A stretch of 64,000 nt of DNA from Larix kaempferi (GCA_027924585.1 BSBM01000199.1:10799001-10863000); one strand, 5' to 3'. Positions 46,797-58,663 are shown, counted from the first letter of the stretch. The notes: generated from the letters alone by a model not told the origin. Numbers and translations are program-made.

Positions 46797-49759
46797 GGCC
46801 CCTAATACTTACATGTGGCTCATCCCCGAGCCACCTTCAACTTCAACTTCTCCGATCTCCTCCACGACCTATGGAGCTAGCTTCACCGCAAACTCATTGT
46901 ATGTTTCGATCAGCTGTTCTACGATGTCCTTTGTGTCCTGCTCAACTTGCCTAACTATGTCGAGCATTTCCGCCGTTATCTCTTTGTTGATCTGACCTTC
47001 CACCTGCTCCTAGTTCTCGCGCAAGTCCTCCAATTTCTCTTTGATCTCCTGCGAGATCGTGCTGGAATCCTCTAGTAAAGTCTGCAATGTGTCGCCCATT
47101 TTAGTCTCTTTTTCCTGTAAGGCTTGTACTTCCTTCTTAAGGATGTTTATCTCTTTATACTTTTGAAGCCTATCTCTTAGTAGTAGGGTCTTCACCTCTG
47201 CATCCAATTGTTCCAATGTTGCTTGTTTGTCCTTTACTATGTTCTTGACTTGCAGCAATCCCGAGTCTTCTTCGAGGGCCGTGAGCACCTTTGACGCTGC
47301 CGCCAACAAACTTTGCCACTTAGCCACCTCGATTGCAATATTCTATGCTGTGGCCTTAACTGATTCCTCCCTTAGCTACTGCTTGGTTGGTGGGGTCTAC
47401 GGATTGATCTGTGCCTTCAAAGCAGAGATCTGCACATCATGGACAACCTCCATATCTTCTTTGTCTGTCTTCAGGGTGGTGACCAATTGACCCATCTTGA
47501 TCACTGTATCTCCAAGCTCTAGCTGGACTTCAAAATCGTCTATGTCGTTCGCGACCACAGTAATTGTGGCTTCCAATCATGGCCGATGGTCTTGCTCATC
47601 TTCTAGCTACATTACTTGTCGCGCGCTAGTTTCTTCCAGCTGCTTCTTCGCTGTTTGCAGTTCAGCTTGTGCCTTCAACGCACCGGCAGCCCAATTGTGC
47701 ATTTCATCCACAATTTGTAGATGTAGAGTATGTTGTGCTGGTAGGGGTTTCTTTGCAAGGTCCAGTTCTACCCGCTCGACATCCTTTATGTCCATCATTA
47801 GTTGGTTTGGTCTAGGTAGGCAAATTGTTATCGGATCCAGGCAGACAATGCGGGACTTCACTGGGATGGTCATAGCGAACTGTGGTGCTTGCTCCTGCGA
47901 GGTTCCTCCCAGATTGCTCTCAGACTTTGAGTCGCATGGCAGAGGCAACCTCTTATGGACATCGTCCATCTTGTCTATGAGCCCTTGCAGTGTGAGCAAA
48001 CTCTTCTAAATGTTATCATGTATGGCCTTGTCCTTTTTCTCCTTCTCTGTCATCATGTTGCCAAACTACTCTGTGACCCTTTCGGTGATCATATCAAAAT
48101 CACCCTCATTGAGAACGATGTCTGCCTTTGCTTTGATGGCTTTCTGCTTCCTCCGTGCTTTCAGCTGTGTCGGACTTTATGGTTCCTTCCTTTTTCCTTT
48201 GTCCTTCTCTTCAATGATTGTGCATGGCTACGAAATAGGTTTTTCTTCTCCGGAGTCGGTCAAAACATCCACAACCTACACGCAAAACTCAACAAACCAC
48301 TCCTTCATAATGTTTTCAATGTCCTCCTCATACATGTGGTAGTTGCCTGCATACCACTCAAGTTTCTTCATCTTTGCTTTGGGTGAAATGAAAATAAAAC
48401 GCATGTCAACATGAAAATCCACAATGCAAATGTACTTGGTAGTTACATGTTTTGTAATGCGTGGCATGAGTGTGATTGCCTAGCGCAAGTGAGTATAATA
48501 TTGGTAGAAGACTTCAGCTGTCGCGTGCTGTCGCTGCGTGTTCAGATTGGCCCAAAGGTTTGCATACCAGACTCCTCTGGGGTCATTACTATCGAAAATC
48601 ACGCCCATGTAGTCCTTTAGTTCTTTCCATCCCATGAAGGCTATCAAGACGATCAACCAAGTGAAATGGATGTCGCCTCCATTTTACTCTGTGTCATTGA
48701 GTTCATGGAACCAAGTTCAATTGGTGCTAGTACCTTCTGAATGAGTTCTTGGAAGAATGCATTCAGAAGGTACTAGCACCAATTGAACTCGGTTCCATCA
48801 ACTACTGCGGCACCAAGTAATACTGCGCCCATAGGTACTTCCAGAGGCCTAGCAGTTCTGAGATTTTTTCCAACCAGCAACTGCGTGACAAATTTTGTTG
48901 CTCTGTCTTCTATATCCTCTGTCGGAAAGCCCCTTTTTCCTTTCACCAATGGTTGGCTTTTCTTCATCTTTTCTACGGCTTCTTTGTCCTTACTTTTTCC
49001 TTGGAAGAATTGTTTGGGTTCCTTGCCGAGCTTACTCAATCCAGTCACACGGTGGATTAGATCAATGTTCAGGTCAAAATTGCAGTCAAGCCACAAATAT
49101 CCTTGGTGGATTCGCGCCATCAAAGTGAGAACCACCACATTTACTTCTGGTGAGCGATCAAAGTGGGGTAATCTCAGCAGATTGAGCAATCCGGACTGGA
49201 CTACTCCTATTAGCTAGCTTCTCGTGACCAAGTGATGTTCACCCTTGGCGTCCTTCTTCCAACACATGTACTAGTCGGGCTGGAACTATGGGAACTTGGG
49301 TTCATGGGGTTCATCCTTCTGCATCCCAAGAAGATCGTAATCCTCCCACTTGTAGTCTGGGATCTTTCCTGGCAAGTTTTTGGCTGCTTCTACATGCTTC
49401 GAGATTGGTGATAGGGGGATCTCATATATAGCATTTTTCATGAGCTTGAAGATTGGGGCATCGAGTGCCCGTGGCGATATGTACTCAGGTGTGAGTTTCA
49501 ACGGTATCTCTTTGTCGGCTAGCGGTGGGCGTGGTACCATCAAACTCGGCCTGGGGTTCTTTGTTCGTGGCCTGACTGTATCTTTCCCCTTATCTTGCAT
49601 GGCTGGAGTGTGTCTTGGTGACCTTCTAGACGCTTGACCTGGTTCCAATACAACCTTCTTGGCAGGGTTTCTCATTAACCCTTCGATCCCTCCTTGTTGA
49701 AAGATCTTGACCGCTTCTGGTAGTGTAAACTCTTCCTCAATGGAGAACCACTCAGACAT
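46797..49759 (-). pseudogene. Long sense ORF of element C placed after integrase
   Basis: Starting at ATG 49759 (SEWFSIEEEFTLPEAVKIF), open stretches 49286-49759, 48773-49189, 47607-47999 and 47010-47327 follow one another with stops between and one frame change around 48000-48700. Three stops at 49205-49285 (e.g. FP*FQPD*YMCW) fit CAG-to-TAG decay. The C-terminal ~300 residues are coiled coil (NILKKEVQALQEKETKMGDTL). The middle has a globular part (GYLWLDCNFDLNIDLIHRV). It lies in sense orientation between integrase and the 3' LTR, the place of env-like or other extra ORFs in some plant gypsy elements. The build resembles 59661-63357. I see no signal peptide or membrane span, so env is unlikely. 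Confidence 0.65.
48701..48802. repeat. Near-perfect inverted repeat, ~43-bp arms, 16-base loop
   Basis: The arm ATGGAACC.AGTTCAATTGG continuing to CTTCTGAATG (48705-48743) is mirrored at 48760-48798 with one mismatch; the match extends a few bases with a second mismatch. The inner 29 bp are perfect. It lies within the extra ORF of C and is not part of any LTR. Confidence 0.92.
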
Positions 49760-50363
49760 TCACTGGATTAGCTTCACAGGTTTTCAGATAGCTCATTGGA
49801 AAGTGTTCATACAACAATGAGCAGGAAAAAAATTCTAAGTGTTCGGTAATTCCTGCGAGTCTTGATACGGCCTTACTTATAGGTGGCTTTCCTCCCTTCC
49901 GTACCCTACAATGGCTATGTGAGCATTAAATGTGGTATCCGTTGGAAAAATCCAGTGGATTCTATAGTCCTTTCCTTCGTCGGCTCATTCAAAATGGATA
50001 TCTTTGCGTTAAATTCCCAAGCAGTTTCTAGTAATGGCTATTTCTGTCTCACCGACATTGTAACGGCCATTTTTCTACGTGTTGCATTGAGCTGCATGGT
50101 GGGTTGTGCTGCCTCCTACGCGGTTACTTCACAGTGGCCGATTTCTTATGATGAACTTATCCTCTTCCCTTGGTCATTTTCATTATGTCAGTTAGCAATG
50201 TGGATGTCTCAGCTGCGCGGATCCCTTTGTTTTCCTTTTTTTTTTTCAACAGTGCTGCGCGGTATGTACATTGTCTTCCTTATAGTATAGGTACAAACTC
50301 ATCCCCATTTCCAGTGTCCAGTTTCAACTATTCTTGAAACTTAGAAATTTCTCCATTTTGTTA
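49760..50363 (-). other. Spacer between integrase and the extra ORF of element C
   Basis: No ORF on the element's strand. The plus-strand frame 49883-50290 has no recognisable content. Confidence 0.5.
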
Positions 50364-51543
50364 TCATTCAGGATTGTGTGAAGTAAGGCTATCGCAGTAG
50401 AGCTTTATTCTGCTTCCATTTATCAAACTTGGTAAAGTATCTCCAGCTAAGGTAGCTAACTGGACTGAACCACTGTTAGTAACATGCATCACAGTATATG
50501 GACCAACCCAATGCATCTTAAATTTTCCAGGAAATCTCATGAATTTGCTATCATACAGGAGGACTAGATCACATACCTCAAACCACTTATTCTTTATGTG
50601 GCATTCGTGCCATGCTTTTTTGTGGTCTTTCTGGACTTGTTGGTGGAAGCCTGCGATGAAGCGATCTTCCTCCAACCCAACCAAGTGTAGCAGTCTTTCA
50701 TCCAGCATTGCACAATTTTCCATCCTTGTAAATGCAGCGATTCTCAAGATGGGGACAATATACTCCATTGACATTATAGCCTCTTGTCCATAATCCAATC
50801 GAAAGGGTGTATGGCCCATCAATTTCTTGCAAGTAGTCCTGTATGCCCATAACACAGATGAGATGCGCAGATCCTAGTCATCCCTATTCACATTGCAAAC
50901 TTTAGTGAGCGCATTCTCCATTATTTTATTAAATGCCTCAATAGTCCCATTCACCTATGGGTGATATGGTGTACTGCGTTGATGACGGATATGGAATTCT
51001 TCTGTTAGAGCTTCAATAGTTCTGTTCAAAAAGTGAGCGCCTTGATCACTCATCAAAATCTTTGGGCATCCAAATCTGGAAAGAATTTCTTCAAAAATGA
51101 ACTGCGCTACAGTCCTTTACTGGTTTTGCTTCCGCCCATCTAGTGAGGTAATCAGTAACAGTAATGGTGTACCTTGCACCAGTTCTCTTTCCTGGTGGGT
51201 TAGTAGGTCTCACAAAATCAATTGCCCATTTTTCGAATGCCTGCAAGGTCAACATTGGATTTAATGACATTTCATCTCTGTGCAAAGGTTTTCCTATCCT
51301 CTAACAGACATTGCAATTCTGGAAATGTTCTTTTGAGTCTTTAGGGATCGTAGGCCACCATAGCCCTGCGCACAATATCTTATGCCCGGTATCCCTTCCT
51401 GCATAGTGACCTCCTGCTACTCCTAAATGCGCATCCACTAATATAAATGGTTTTTCATGCTCTAATACACATCTCCGTAGGACTTCATCCGGTCCGAGTT
51501 TGTATAACTGGCCTGTAATAATGGTGAAGTCTACGGTCCGCAC
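50364..51543 (-). pseudogene. Integrase of element C
   Basis: The H2C2 domain is at 51301-51543 (HLGVAGGHYAGRDTGHKIL, then HFQNCNVC). The core has Asp in WAIDFVRP, Asp in MSDQGAHF (about 51040-51060) and Glu in GTIEAFNK (about 50950). The C-terminal part lies at 50364-50855 (LWAYRTTCKKLMGHTPF, VGPYTVMHV). All three catalytic residues are readable, but frames change once and TAGs stand where Gln and Trp are expected (HP*VNG, DD*DLR). It is the best preserved enzyme of C. Confidence 0.85.
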
Positions 51544-51558
51544 TACCAGCTGCTTCTT

Positions 51559-52130
51559 TTACTGGATGGAGAACTCTTGAGGTGGCAATCCTGTTGTTAG
51601 AAAATCAATGATGTCCTTATAATAATCATCAGCAACTTCTATAGCGAACAACTGCGCATCAGGCAGATTGTCTTCAAGGTTTTTCGGTTCATCTCCTAAC
51701 TCAATCCTAGATAGATGATCAGGTCCCAAGTTCAACCTGCCTGGCTTGACAATGATATCAAAATCACATTCCTGAAATAGTAAGAGCCATCTACATATTC
51801 GCCCCCCTAACACTGGCTTATTGACCAAGTATTTCAAAGCATAATGGTTAGTGAACATGAGGAAGCGCGCACCTAGAAAGTAGTGCTTGAACTTTTGCAG
51901 CGCATATACCATCGTAAGACCTTCCCTCTTAGTAGTAGTGTAATTCTTTTATGCTATCGAGAGATTCCTGCTTGAAAATGCGATGGGATGGTCAATACCC
52001 CCTTCACCTGGTTGAGCTAATACAACTCCCAACGCGATGCACGATGCATCAACATTTACATGGAATGGCTTCGCCCAGTCTGGGAAAACTAGGATCGGCG
52101 CAATAACCATCTTTTATTTTAATGTATCAA
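51559..52130 (-). pseudogene. RNase H of element C
   Basis: The motif FHVNVDASCIALGVVLAQPG lies at about 52010-52075, followed by TTKREGLTMVYALQKFKHYFLG and TNHYALKYLVNKP. The catalytic Asp of VDAS and the Glu of KREGL are present. A TAA interrupts near 51943. It begins abruptly at about 52130, where RT should precede it. Confidence 0.8.
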
Positions 52131-52607
52131 CCCTTCGAAGAAGTATGCTTCAGCCTGGCTATAGGATTTGAATGTGTCTATGGTTACAAATCCTTCTAGC
52201 ATGTGATCAACCCAGAAGTCAACTCCATGCGACAATGGGCTGTCGACTACTTTGAGTTGCGTTGTGAGCTCAGGAGTCCACTCTGTAGGAAATCCTCCTT
52301 GAAAACATGTTTTCTTCTATGCAAGCCATGAGATCCACTCGTGCAACTTGTTTGGAAATGTCACCCAGAAAATCTCATGAATCTCTTTCCACATATATCT
52401 ATTCAACCACTCTACGTTGGATAGACACGGGTGTCTATTCTCTTTCTTTGCAAACTCTTTTTCTGTCTTGTCACACCAAGACCAGATCTATGTCTTTTTG
52501 GGATGTCAATTGTTTGAACCTTCCGAGAACTGATATTTCTTCGTCACACATCACGACTGCAACTCATCACGGATTCTAGCATAGCAATAGAACCACTTAT
52601 TGGTTTC
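52131..52607 (-). other. 5' region of element C joined directly to RNase H
   Basis: It contains a broken reading frame with phrases like GVDFWVDHMLEGFVTIDTF, which resembles nothing I know. Next to the LTR the minus strand reads TGGTTCTATTGCTATGC, a possible but non-standard primer site. Gag, protease and RT have been deleted between here and RNase H. Confidence 0.45.
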
Positions 52608-54180
52608 AAATATTGACCTAGAGGTTTTCAAGATATACCTAGGTTCTTCGCGGTTTCCCCTTGCCCAACAAAACCCCTTCACAATGGCCCTTTCGGTAAC
52701 AACCTGTGCGAGTAGGTTGAGGTCTCACCTGAGGTGTGTCTATGGGGTTACTGCAGAATCAAGTTTCCACAGTAGGTGATGAGTTGTTTAGCCTGACTTA
52801 CTTCACAGCGCGCCATGGGACATGTGCTGCGGAAAGGGATTGCACGGCGATAGACTGCACCGTGGTCCGCACTTCCACGTGTGTCTACTGCTAGACTTCT
52901 CACAACTGTAGCTGATGCGGCTGAAGCCAATACTTGTAATGGGTTAGTGCAACTGCGTTATGCACTACCGTATCGAATTTAACTAGTGCACTGAATCTAT
53001 TATCACTTAACCATTTATCTATTGCCTTAGAATGTTCACTGTTAGACCGGTGTTGCGAACATGATCCAACTACCCTACATTCTCTCTACTGTGCATCAAT
53101 GAAATATTTAAGCAGATTCCTAACACTTAGCCTACTAACCGACTTATTACTGCCTTCAGAAGTTAAATGGAAAACGTTCACCATTCATCCATTCATGAGA
53201 AACTTAACATATTATTTCCATACTTCTCCTTATGGAAAATACATATAAAATCCTTAACATAACAATATTCAATGGAAATCTAGACATTCATTCATAGAAA
53301 ACAAACAGATATATGCACAGACAATTATATCACACTGCACAAGATTTAGCATGTTTCACCCCTGGATGGAGGCTACGTCCAAAATAACTATTGTTATATT
53401 TCTCTAATGGTAAGGGTACAACAGTTCTTGGCCTACGCACTCAGCTAGCAAACCCTCTTCTCTCTCAGATAAGTCTCTATGCACACAGCTTCAGAGCCTT
53501 TACAATAGCTTCACACCCACAAGATCTAACAATATTCAATAACAGAGAATTCACAATTGAAGAGTAACCCTTTCCCATGCAAAATTTCCTTATTTATAGA
53601 TCATGCTTGTAGGTCATATATTTACAAAACGAAGGCAAAAACCCTTAGGTTTACAAAAACTATCACGGTTTCCCCTAAACCGGACTGTTGGCTTCTCTTA
53701 GCGAATATTCCATCGTGGCAGTCTTCCACACCTACTTCACGTCGCTATCGGCCTTCCTATTGCGCGCATGCCAACATGTCACTTTCACCAAGTTGTTCTT
53801 CCCTTAACGGTCTCGTGTGATAGGTTCAAGTAGTGGTATCATTCATGTGTGCCACCAGACGCTTTCTTCTCGATTTGCTCCTGCCCATCTCTTTGGCACT
53901 CCTGGAGCATCTTTTCCAAAAATAGACCATCGATAGTCTAACTGGAATACATTCCCATCCCTGTCCAACACTCTACTTTGTTGGCTCCACGTAGAGTGGA
54001 CACTTCGCAGCACTACCTCCTCGTAGCACTGAGCTTCGCAGCTCTTCTGACGCTGCACTGTGCGCAACTTCGCAGCATCCCAAAAACTTGCACAAAACAA
54101 CACTTTAGCTGAGTTGCACTAAGCTCCACAGGTCAAAATCCTTCTTGCTCAAAATTGCCTTACTTGGGCCAAGCTCAACA
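52608..54180 (-). repeat. 5' LTR of element C
   Basis: 1573 bp, partner of 45249-46796. Its inner end reads TATTGGTTTCAAA where the partner has TGTTGG, so the terminal G has mutated. Followed by TTGCT (target duplication). Confidence 0.88.
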
Positions 54181-54185
54181 TTGCT

Positions 54186-55440
54186 TTTTGATAGAAACTA
54201 TTTGTTTGAGCTTAATGAATTGTTACATGATGCATACTTGAAGAATAATGCAGATAATCATAAGCTCACAATTCAAAATCAGCAACTTCTTGAAAAGTTG
54301 TAAGATACTTGTTTTTTCCCCTATGTTTTAGATTGTCAAATGGTAGATTGTTTGGAGGATTCTTATGACATGGTGGATCATGACAAATGTGGAAATTTGA
54401 ATGTGCTTGATGTGTTTGAAGATGAACTTGAAGATATCCAAACACTTGATGTGGTGGAAGAGGAACTTGAATTGTCTCTTGATGAAGGTTATGCAATTTT
54501 TAAAGAAGAGCCTGATTCCTCTACATTGGAACCAATCTTTGACAAAGGTTTCACACTTTTGAAGGAGCTGCATGATACTACCCATATGGATCCTTTCCAT
54601 GTTGAAACTTTTGCACTTTTTGATCATTTCATGTTTTGTAGCATTAGTCTCAATGAAGTATGGGTGAAAGGGTTCTTTTTTATGGTGCCACGTGGGAAGT
54701 ATGGAACTCCTAGATTTACCTCTTATGATGACATGGTTGGAGCACATTCTTATTCACATTTGCAGCATCATCATTTGTCACTTTATGATGATGCACATCT
54801 ACATGGATGCACCTATGATATACATTTGAGTCACTTGGAGACTCATGGTTTTTCTTGCTCAACACTTGGTTCATTTGATCTTGGAGGAACTTCATCCAAC
54901 ACTTGGGTGAATAGATTTATGATTGCATAACATTTTTGTTTGCAGCCACATACTTTGTTATATCTCTATGATTCTCATATTCATGGATGTATAGGTGAGA
55001 CTTTTTTGAGTCATTTGAAGTCTCCTTGTTTTTCGTGCTCATTATTTGGTTCATATTTTAGAGGAGATTCTTCATTCACTTCTTGGATGAAAGAATACAT
55101 GGATAAATATTTTGATTCATATCATATATTTTTGGAGCAACATTATAGGACATGGGATCCTCACCTATGTCATTGGAGCATATTTTATTGGTTACTTGCT
55201 GATTGTATGCACTTGGAAAATGGTGGTCTACTTGCTTGGAGGTATAAGCACTTTCATGACTCTTTGATGAAGCATCTTCTTGATGTACATTTTCATTATG
55301 TTGTTATGCACTTTGATGATATATATTTTGTACTCATGATGTTTGGAAGAATGCATACAAGAAAATGGGATCCAGGAATCCTCTTATCTGATGGTATGGG
55401 TTGGAGAGCACTCTTAATTGTTAGGGTGCAATACAAGTAA
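54186..55440 (+). pseudogene. Second part of the single ORF of element A, with a Cys/His repeat
   Basis: Continues in frame from 45248 after C and one TTGCT copy are removed. Stops are TAA 54301 and TAA 54928; the end is TAA 55438-55440. After an acidic segment (DEGYAIFKEEPDSS) there are two ~45-residue repeats 61 codons apart, each LYD..H.HGC....HLSHL....FSCS..GS (54781 and 54964). A Trp/His/Met-rich tail follows (HYRTWDPHLCHW). The Cys and His positions are conserved between the repeats, so metal binding is possible. No family known to me. Confidence 0.65.
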
Positions 55441-55709
55441 TGGGACCCTAGAATAATTTTTGTTTCATTGGTTTCAATTTTTTTGGGAAATAAGCAGTAT
55501 CGGAGATGGATTTCGGACTTAATAAAGTGATTTTAATTAGAGTAGTGCAGAAGCAAGCATGGTGTTTCCTCTCTAGAATCTTCATGGAATCTCGAAGACT
55601 CAAAGTTGTGCAACTCAGTGGCAACTTCAAAGAATTATACAGAGAGCAAGTCCTTCAACACACATGTTTGAAATTGCTTGAGGACAAGCAATATTTGGAA
55701 GGGAGGATT
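55441..55709 (+). promoter_or_regulatory. 3' non-coding end and polypurine tract of element A
   Basis: After the ORF there is a short untranslated stretch with GAGGACAAGCAATATTTG. It ends in the purine-rich TTGGAAGGGAGGATT immediately before the LTR start TGTCATGTCCC. This phrase order is common before plant LTRs starting TGTCA. Confidence 0.75.
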
Positions 55710-57913
55710 TGTCATGTCCCAAATTTTGCATTGGGTCACAAGGGCCTAATCCAAATGACCATATTCATGAGAGTTGTCAAATTGATGTTAAGGGTCAAAA
55801 TATTGCCTAGGAGGAAAATTACTAGTTTCCTAGGTTGAGGGTGGAAGCTTTGGGATTTGACATAAGGAGGATAGTAAATGATGTTTGCACATTAGAATGG
55901 CATAAATATTTAATAAAGTAGATAAATAAAGAAATACAAGAGAAAATCAAAGTGGCAATTGATCATGAAGACACATGGAGGATGTGGGACCCACACAAGC
56001 TAGATCTGCCATGCCACATGGCATCCTACTCTTGCCATTTTGAATCCATAAGAAGCAAAATTTTCTTTGGGTGAGTTAGAATGTCAATATACTTGGCATG
56101 AGTCATGTAAGGTTGAATTGGAGTGGAAGAATAACTCCCATGGAAGATGAAGAGACAATTTGGAGCTAGTGAGACACTTGGGCTAGATTCCCTAGCTCTA
56201 TGACAACAATGATGAAGATGCTATGACACCTATGACACAAATCAGACCTGAGGGATGATATATGACATTTATGACATTTCAAGGCTAAAAATATCCTCCA
56301 AGAGGGATCTCAAGTGAGTTAGGGCAGCCAAAGAGACACCAATTCGAATTGCGAGAAAGAGAGGGATAGAATTGGAAAGACAAGTGGCATACTTGGGAAT
56401 CGTTTCCCAAATTGAGTTGGAATGCATATCTTGGAAGGAATTCGACCCATGGAGGAAATTAGAAGTTTATAAAACTCATGAACAAAGAATAATGGAAGCT
56501 TTTTATTTGACAAATTTGCAATTGCATTTGTGAAGAAGGAGAGCTAGTGGATGACTAGTTTCTTGCCTTAGCCAATTTCAAGGGTGAAAGATTCCCATAC
56601 AAGTTGGTAATTGGAAAGACTGTTCAGAACATTAATTGGATCCTTAATGGAGTCTTTCTTTGCAGGTGTAAGCTACAAGGAATCTCATGTTTTCTTCTGG
56701 TGCAGCTCACTCCTTCAACCATTTCCAGTTTTCATAGCATATTCTTGATCCTTGAGGGAGGGAATTTTTTGGTGAGATCTTGTACTATTTGGGATAGATT
56801 ATCATGATCCATTTATGTTTTAATACAATTAATATACTCTTTTATTCATCTCCAAAAGTTTCAGTTCGAAATATCAAGTGGTTGTATGTAAAATTGATGA
56901 TTATTGAGCAAACAGTGGCCATTCCCCCACTAGATTGATCTATACCAATGTATTAATGATGATTTCGAATGGAAGAATGTTTCTGTGATATATTTATGAT
57001 GTATGGAATTCCATTGATTATTATTACAAGTTTCATGTTCAACACTTAAGCATTTGGATCCATCTTGCTCAATTTTATTTCATTTGAAGAAGATTTAATG
57101 ATATTTCCCCCAAGGTCGAAACTAGTCTTCTTACATTTGATTTAAGGGAGTTATAGAAGACATTAAAAGTTGAATGGTAATTCATATGAGTTCACATTGA
57201 TGTAATTGATATGTCCCATTCTTCCATTCATAATTTCGAGTTGGATTGAGTGCATTTGGAAAGTCATTTTCATCATATACCCTTAGGGGATTTGAACCAC
57301 AATTTTACTAGTAAAACTCCATACACTGATCAGATTTCCAAAGTGAGTTTAAGAAGTCATTTTATGGTTAAAAGACACCTATAAACACCATTTTTATGTA
57401 TTAACATCAGTCATACACCTATTGGTACAATTTGAGATCATTTGGAGCTATTTAGAGCCATCTACCATTAGGGGTTTGAAACTCGAAATTACTAGTAATC
57501 TTCCCTACTTTGTCCAGATTGTAAATTAATGCGAAGAAGTGTTTTAAGGGTTTTTAAGTATCCATGATCCTCTGTTATATGTATTAATTCCTCTCAAATA
57601 CCTTCAGACCCATTATACAATCATTTGGGGTCATTTGGAGACCAAGAGACCAATACTACTCAAAGAGGAGTTGCTAGTCAAACTCCCTACTTTGGACGGA
57701 ATTAAAAGAGGATTTTCAAAAGTAATATAAAGGTCATATATCATCCTTGAACATCATATTCAATTCCTAATATCATTCGTATACCTTCTCAAAATATTCG
57801 GGATCATTTGGAGCAAATTGGATACCTAGACATCAAAACTAGTCAAAGGTCGAACTAGGGAAAAAAGTGAAATATTTGTCAGTTTAATAAAATTATTAAA
57901 AACGGACATTACA
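55710..57913 (+). repeat. 3' LTR of element A
   Basis: 2204 bp, TGTCATGTCCC...GACATTACA. Its last 363 bp match 10745-11107. Its 3' half is made of degenerate ~185-bp units (near 57285, 57470, 57640 and 57830), each with ATTTGGAGCC or similar followed by CTAGTAA/CTAGTCAAA and CTCCCTACTTTG. Confidence 0.85.
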
Positions 57914-58663
57914 GAGACATCAGGTAATACGTTGGCCGTCGAGAGAAATAGAATAAAAAGGGATAAAGGAAAGAGCCAAGGTAATCACAGCAAGTCTAAA
58001 ATGGGTAGATCCAAGTCCAAACTAGGAAAGATAGAGTGCTGGAACTGTGGAAAGAAAGAACATCTGAAGAAAGACTGCATATATCTAAAGAAGAAAGGAT
58101 ATGGAAAGAAGTAGACTACCTAGGAAGAAAATGTAGTAGGTGATGTGTTACAAGATGCTTTTATTCTTTCATTAGATAATACTAGTAATTACTGGGTAAC
58201 AGATTCAGGGGCTTCATGTCATGCTACACCCCATAGGAAATACTTTCATGATTATGTTCCAGGCAATTTCGGACATGTTTTATTAGGTGATGATCAACCA
58301 TGCAAAATTGTTGGAATGGGTAAGGTATGGATGAAATTTAAGAATGGAACTGAATGGCTGCTGAAAGATGTTAGGCATATTCCTACTATGAAAATAAATT
58401 TGATCTCAACAGGGCAGTTGGGAGATGGATGTTGTCTATCTACATTTGGAGAAACGTGGTGGAATATCACTAAAGGATCAATGATGATAGAAAAAGGAGA
58501 CAAGGTAGGTACGTTGTATTTATGTCCTCATATTACTGACCATTCTATCTCTTTACCTTCCACAAGAACATATACAGCATTGTGGCATCATAGGCTTGGC
58601 CACATGAGTAAGAAGGGGATGCAGATTCTCCACTCAAGGAAGTTGCTACCATATTTGAAGTAG
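57914..58663 (+). pseudogene. Ty1/copia fragment: gag knuckle, protease, pre-integrase
   Basis: Starts mid-gag (ETSGNTLAVE) exactly at A's LTR end. CCHC knuckle CWNCGKKEHLKKDC at about 58038-58080. TAG at 58112. Protease active site WVTDSGASCHATPH at about 58190-58230. GAG-pre-integrase motif LWHHRLGHMSKKGMQ at about 58580-58625. The order and spacing are those of Ty1/copia polyproteins. The frame ends at TAG 58661-58663; integrase, RT and LTRs are absent. The left half would lie beyond A's 5' LTR, outside the window. Confidence 0.9.

Larger units (their letters stand above)
45249..54180 (-). mobile_element. Element C: deleted gypsy element with long LTRs and an ORF after integrase
   Basis: LTRs are 45249-46796 and 52608-54180 and the target duplication is TTGCT (45244-45248 and 54181-54185). 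On the minus strand: ~470-bp leader-like region, RNase H, integrase, spacer, a ~980-codon sense ORF, 3' LTR. Gag, protease and RT are absent. Insertion split the ORF of element A. The end of the left LTR reads CCAAGCCCAACA and of the right LTR CCAAGCTCAACA. Confidence 0.9.
10744..57913 (+). mobile_element. Element A: LTR retrotransposon without pol, split by D, B and C
   Basis: A's parts are: 3' end of the 5' LTR (10744-11107), split tRNA-Met-type primer site (11109-11117 and 44067-44080), one ORF in two pieces (44101-45248 and 54186-55440), polypurine tract (55696-55709) and 3' LTR (55710-57913). The two LTR pieces align colinearly over 363 bp and both end in GACATTACA. B occupies the primer site, C the ORF and D the 5' LTR. 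The 3' LTR is followed directly by a copia gag reading frame, so A inserted into an older copia element. No gag/pol domain I know is present, so I call A non-autonomous (inference). Confidence 0.8.

Noticed and set aside
47497-48009. 170-codon plus-strand frame, Ser/Cys-rich
   Set aside because: Shadow of the coiled-coil ORF of element C on the minus strand.
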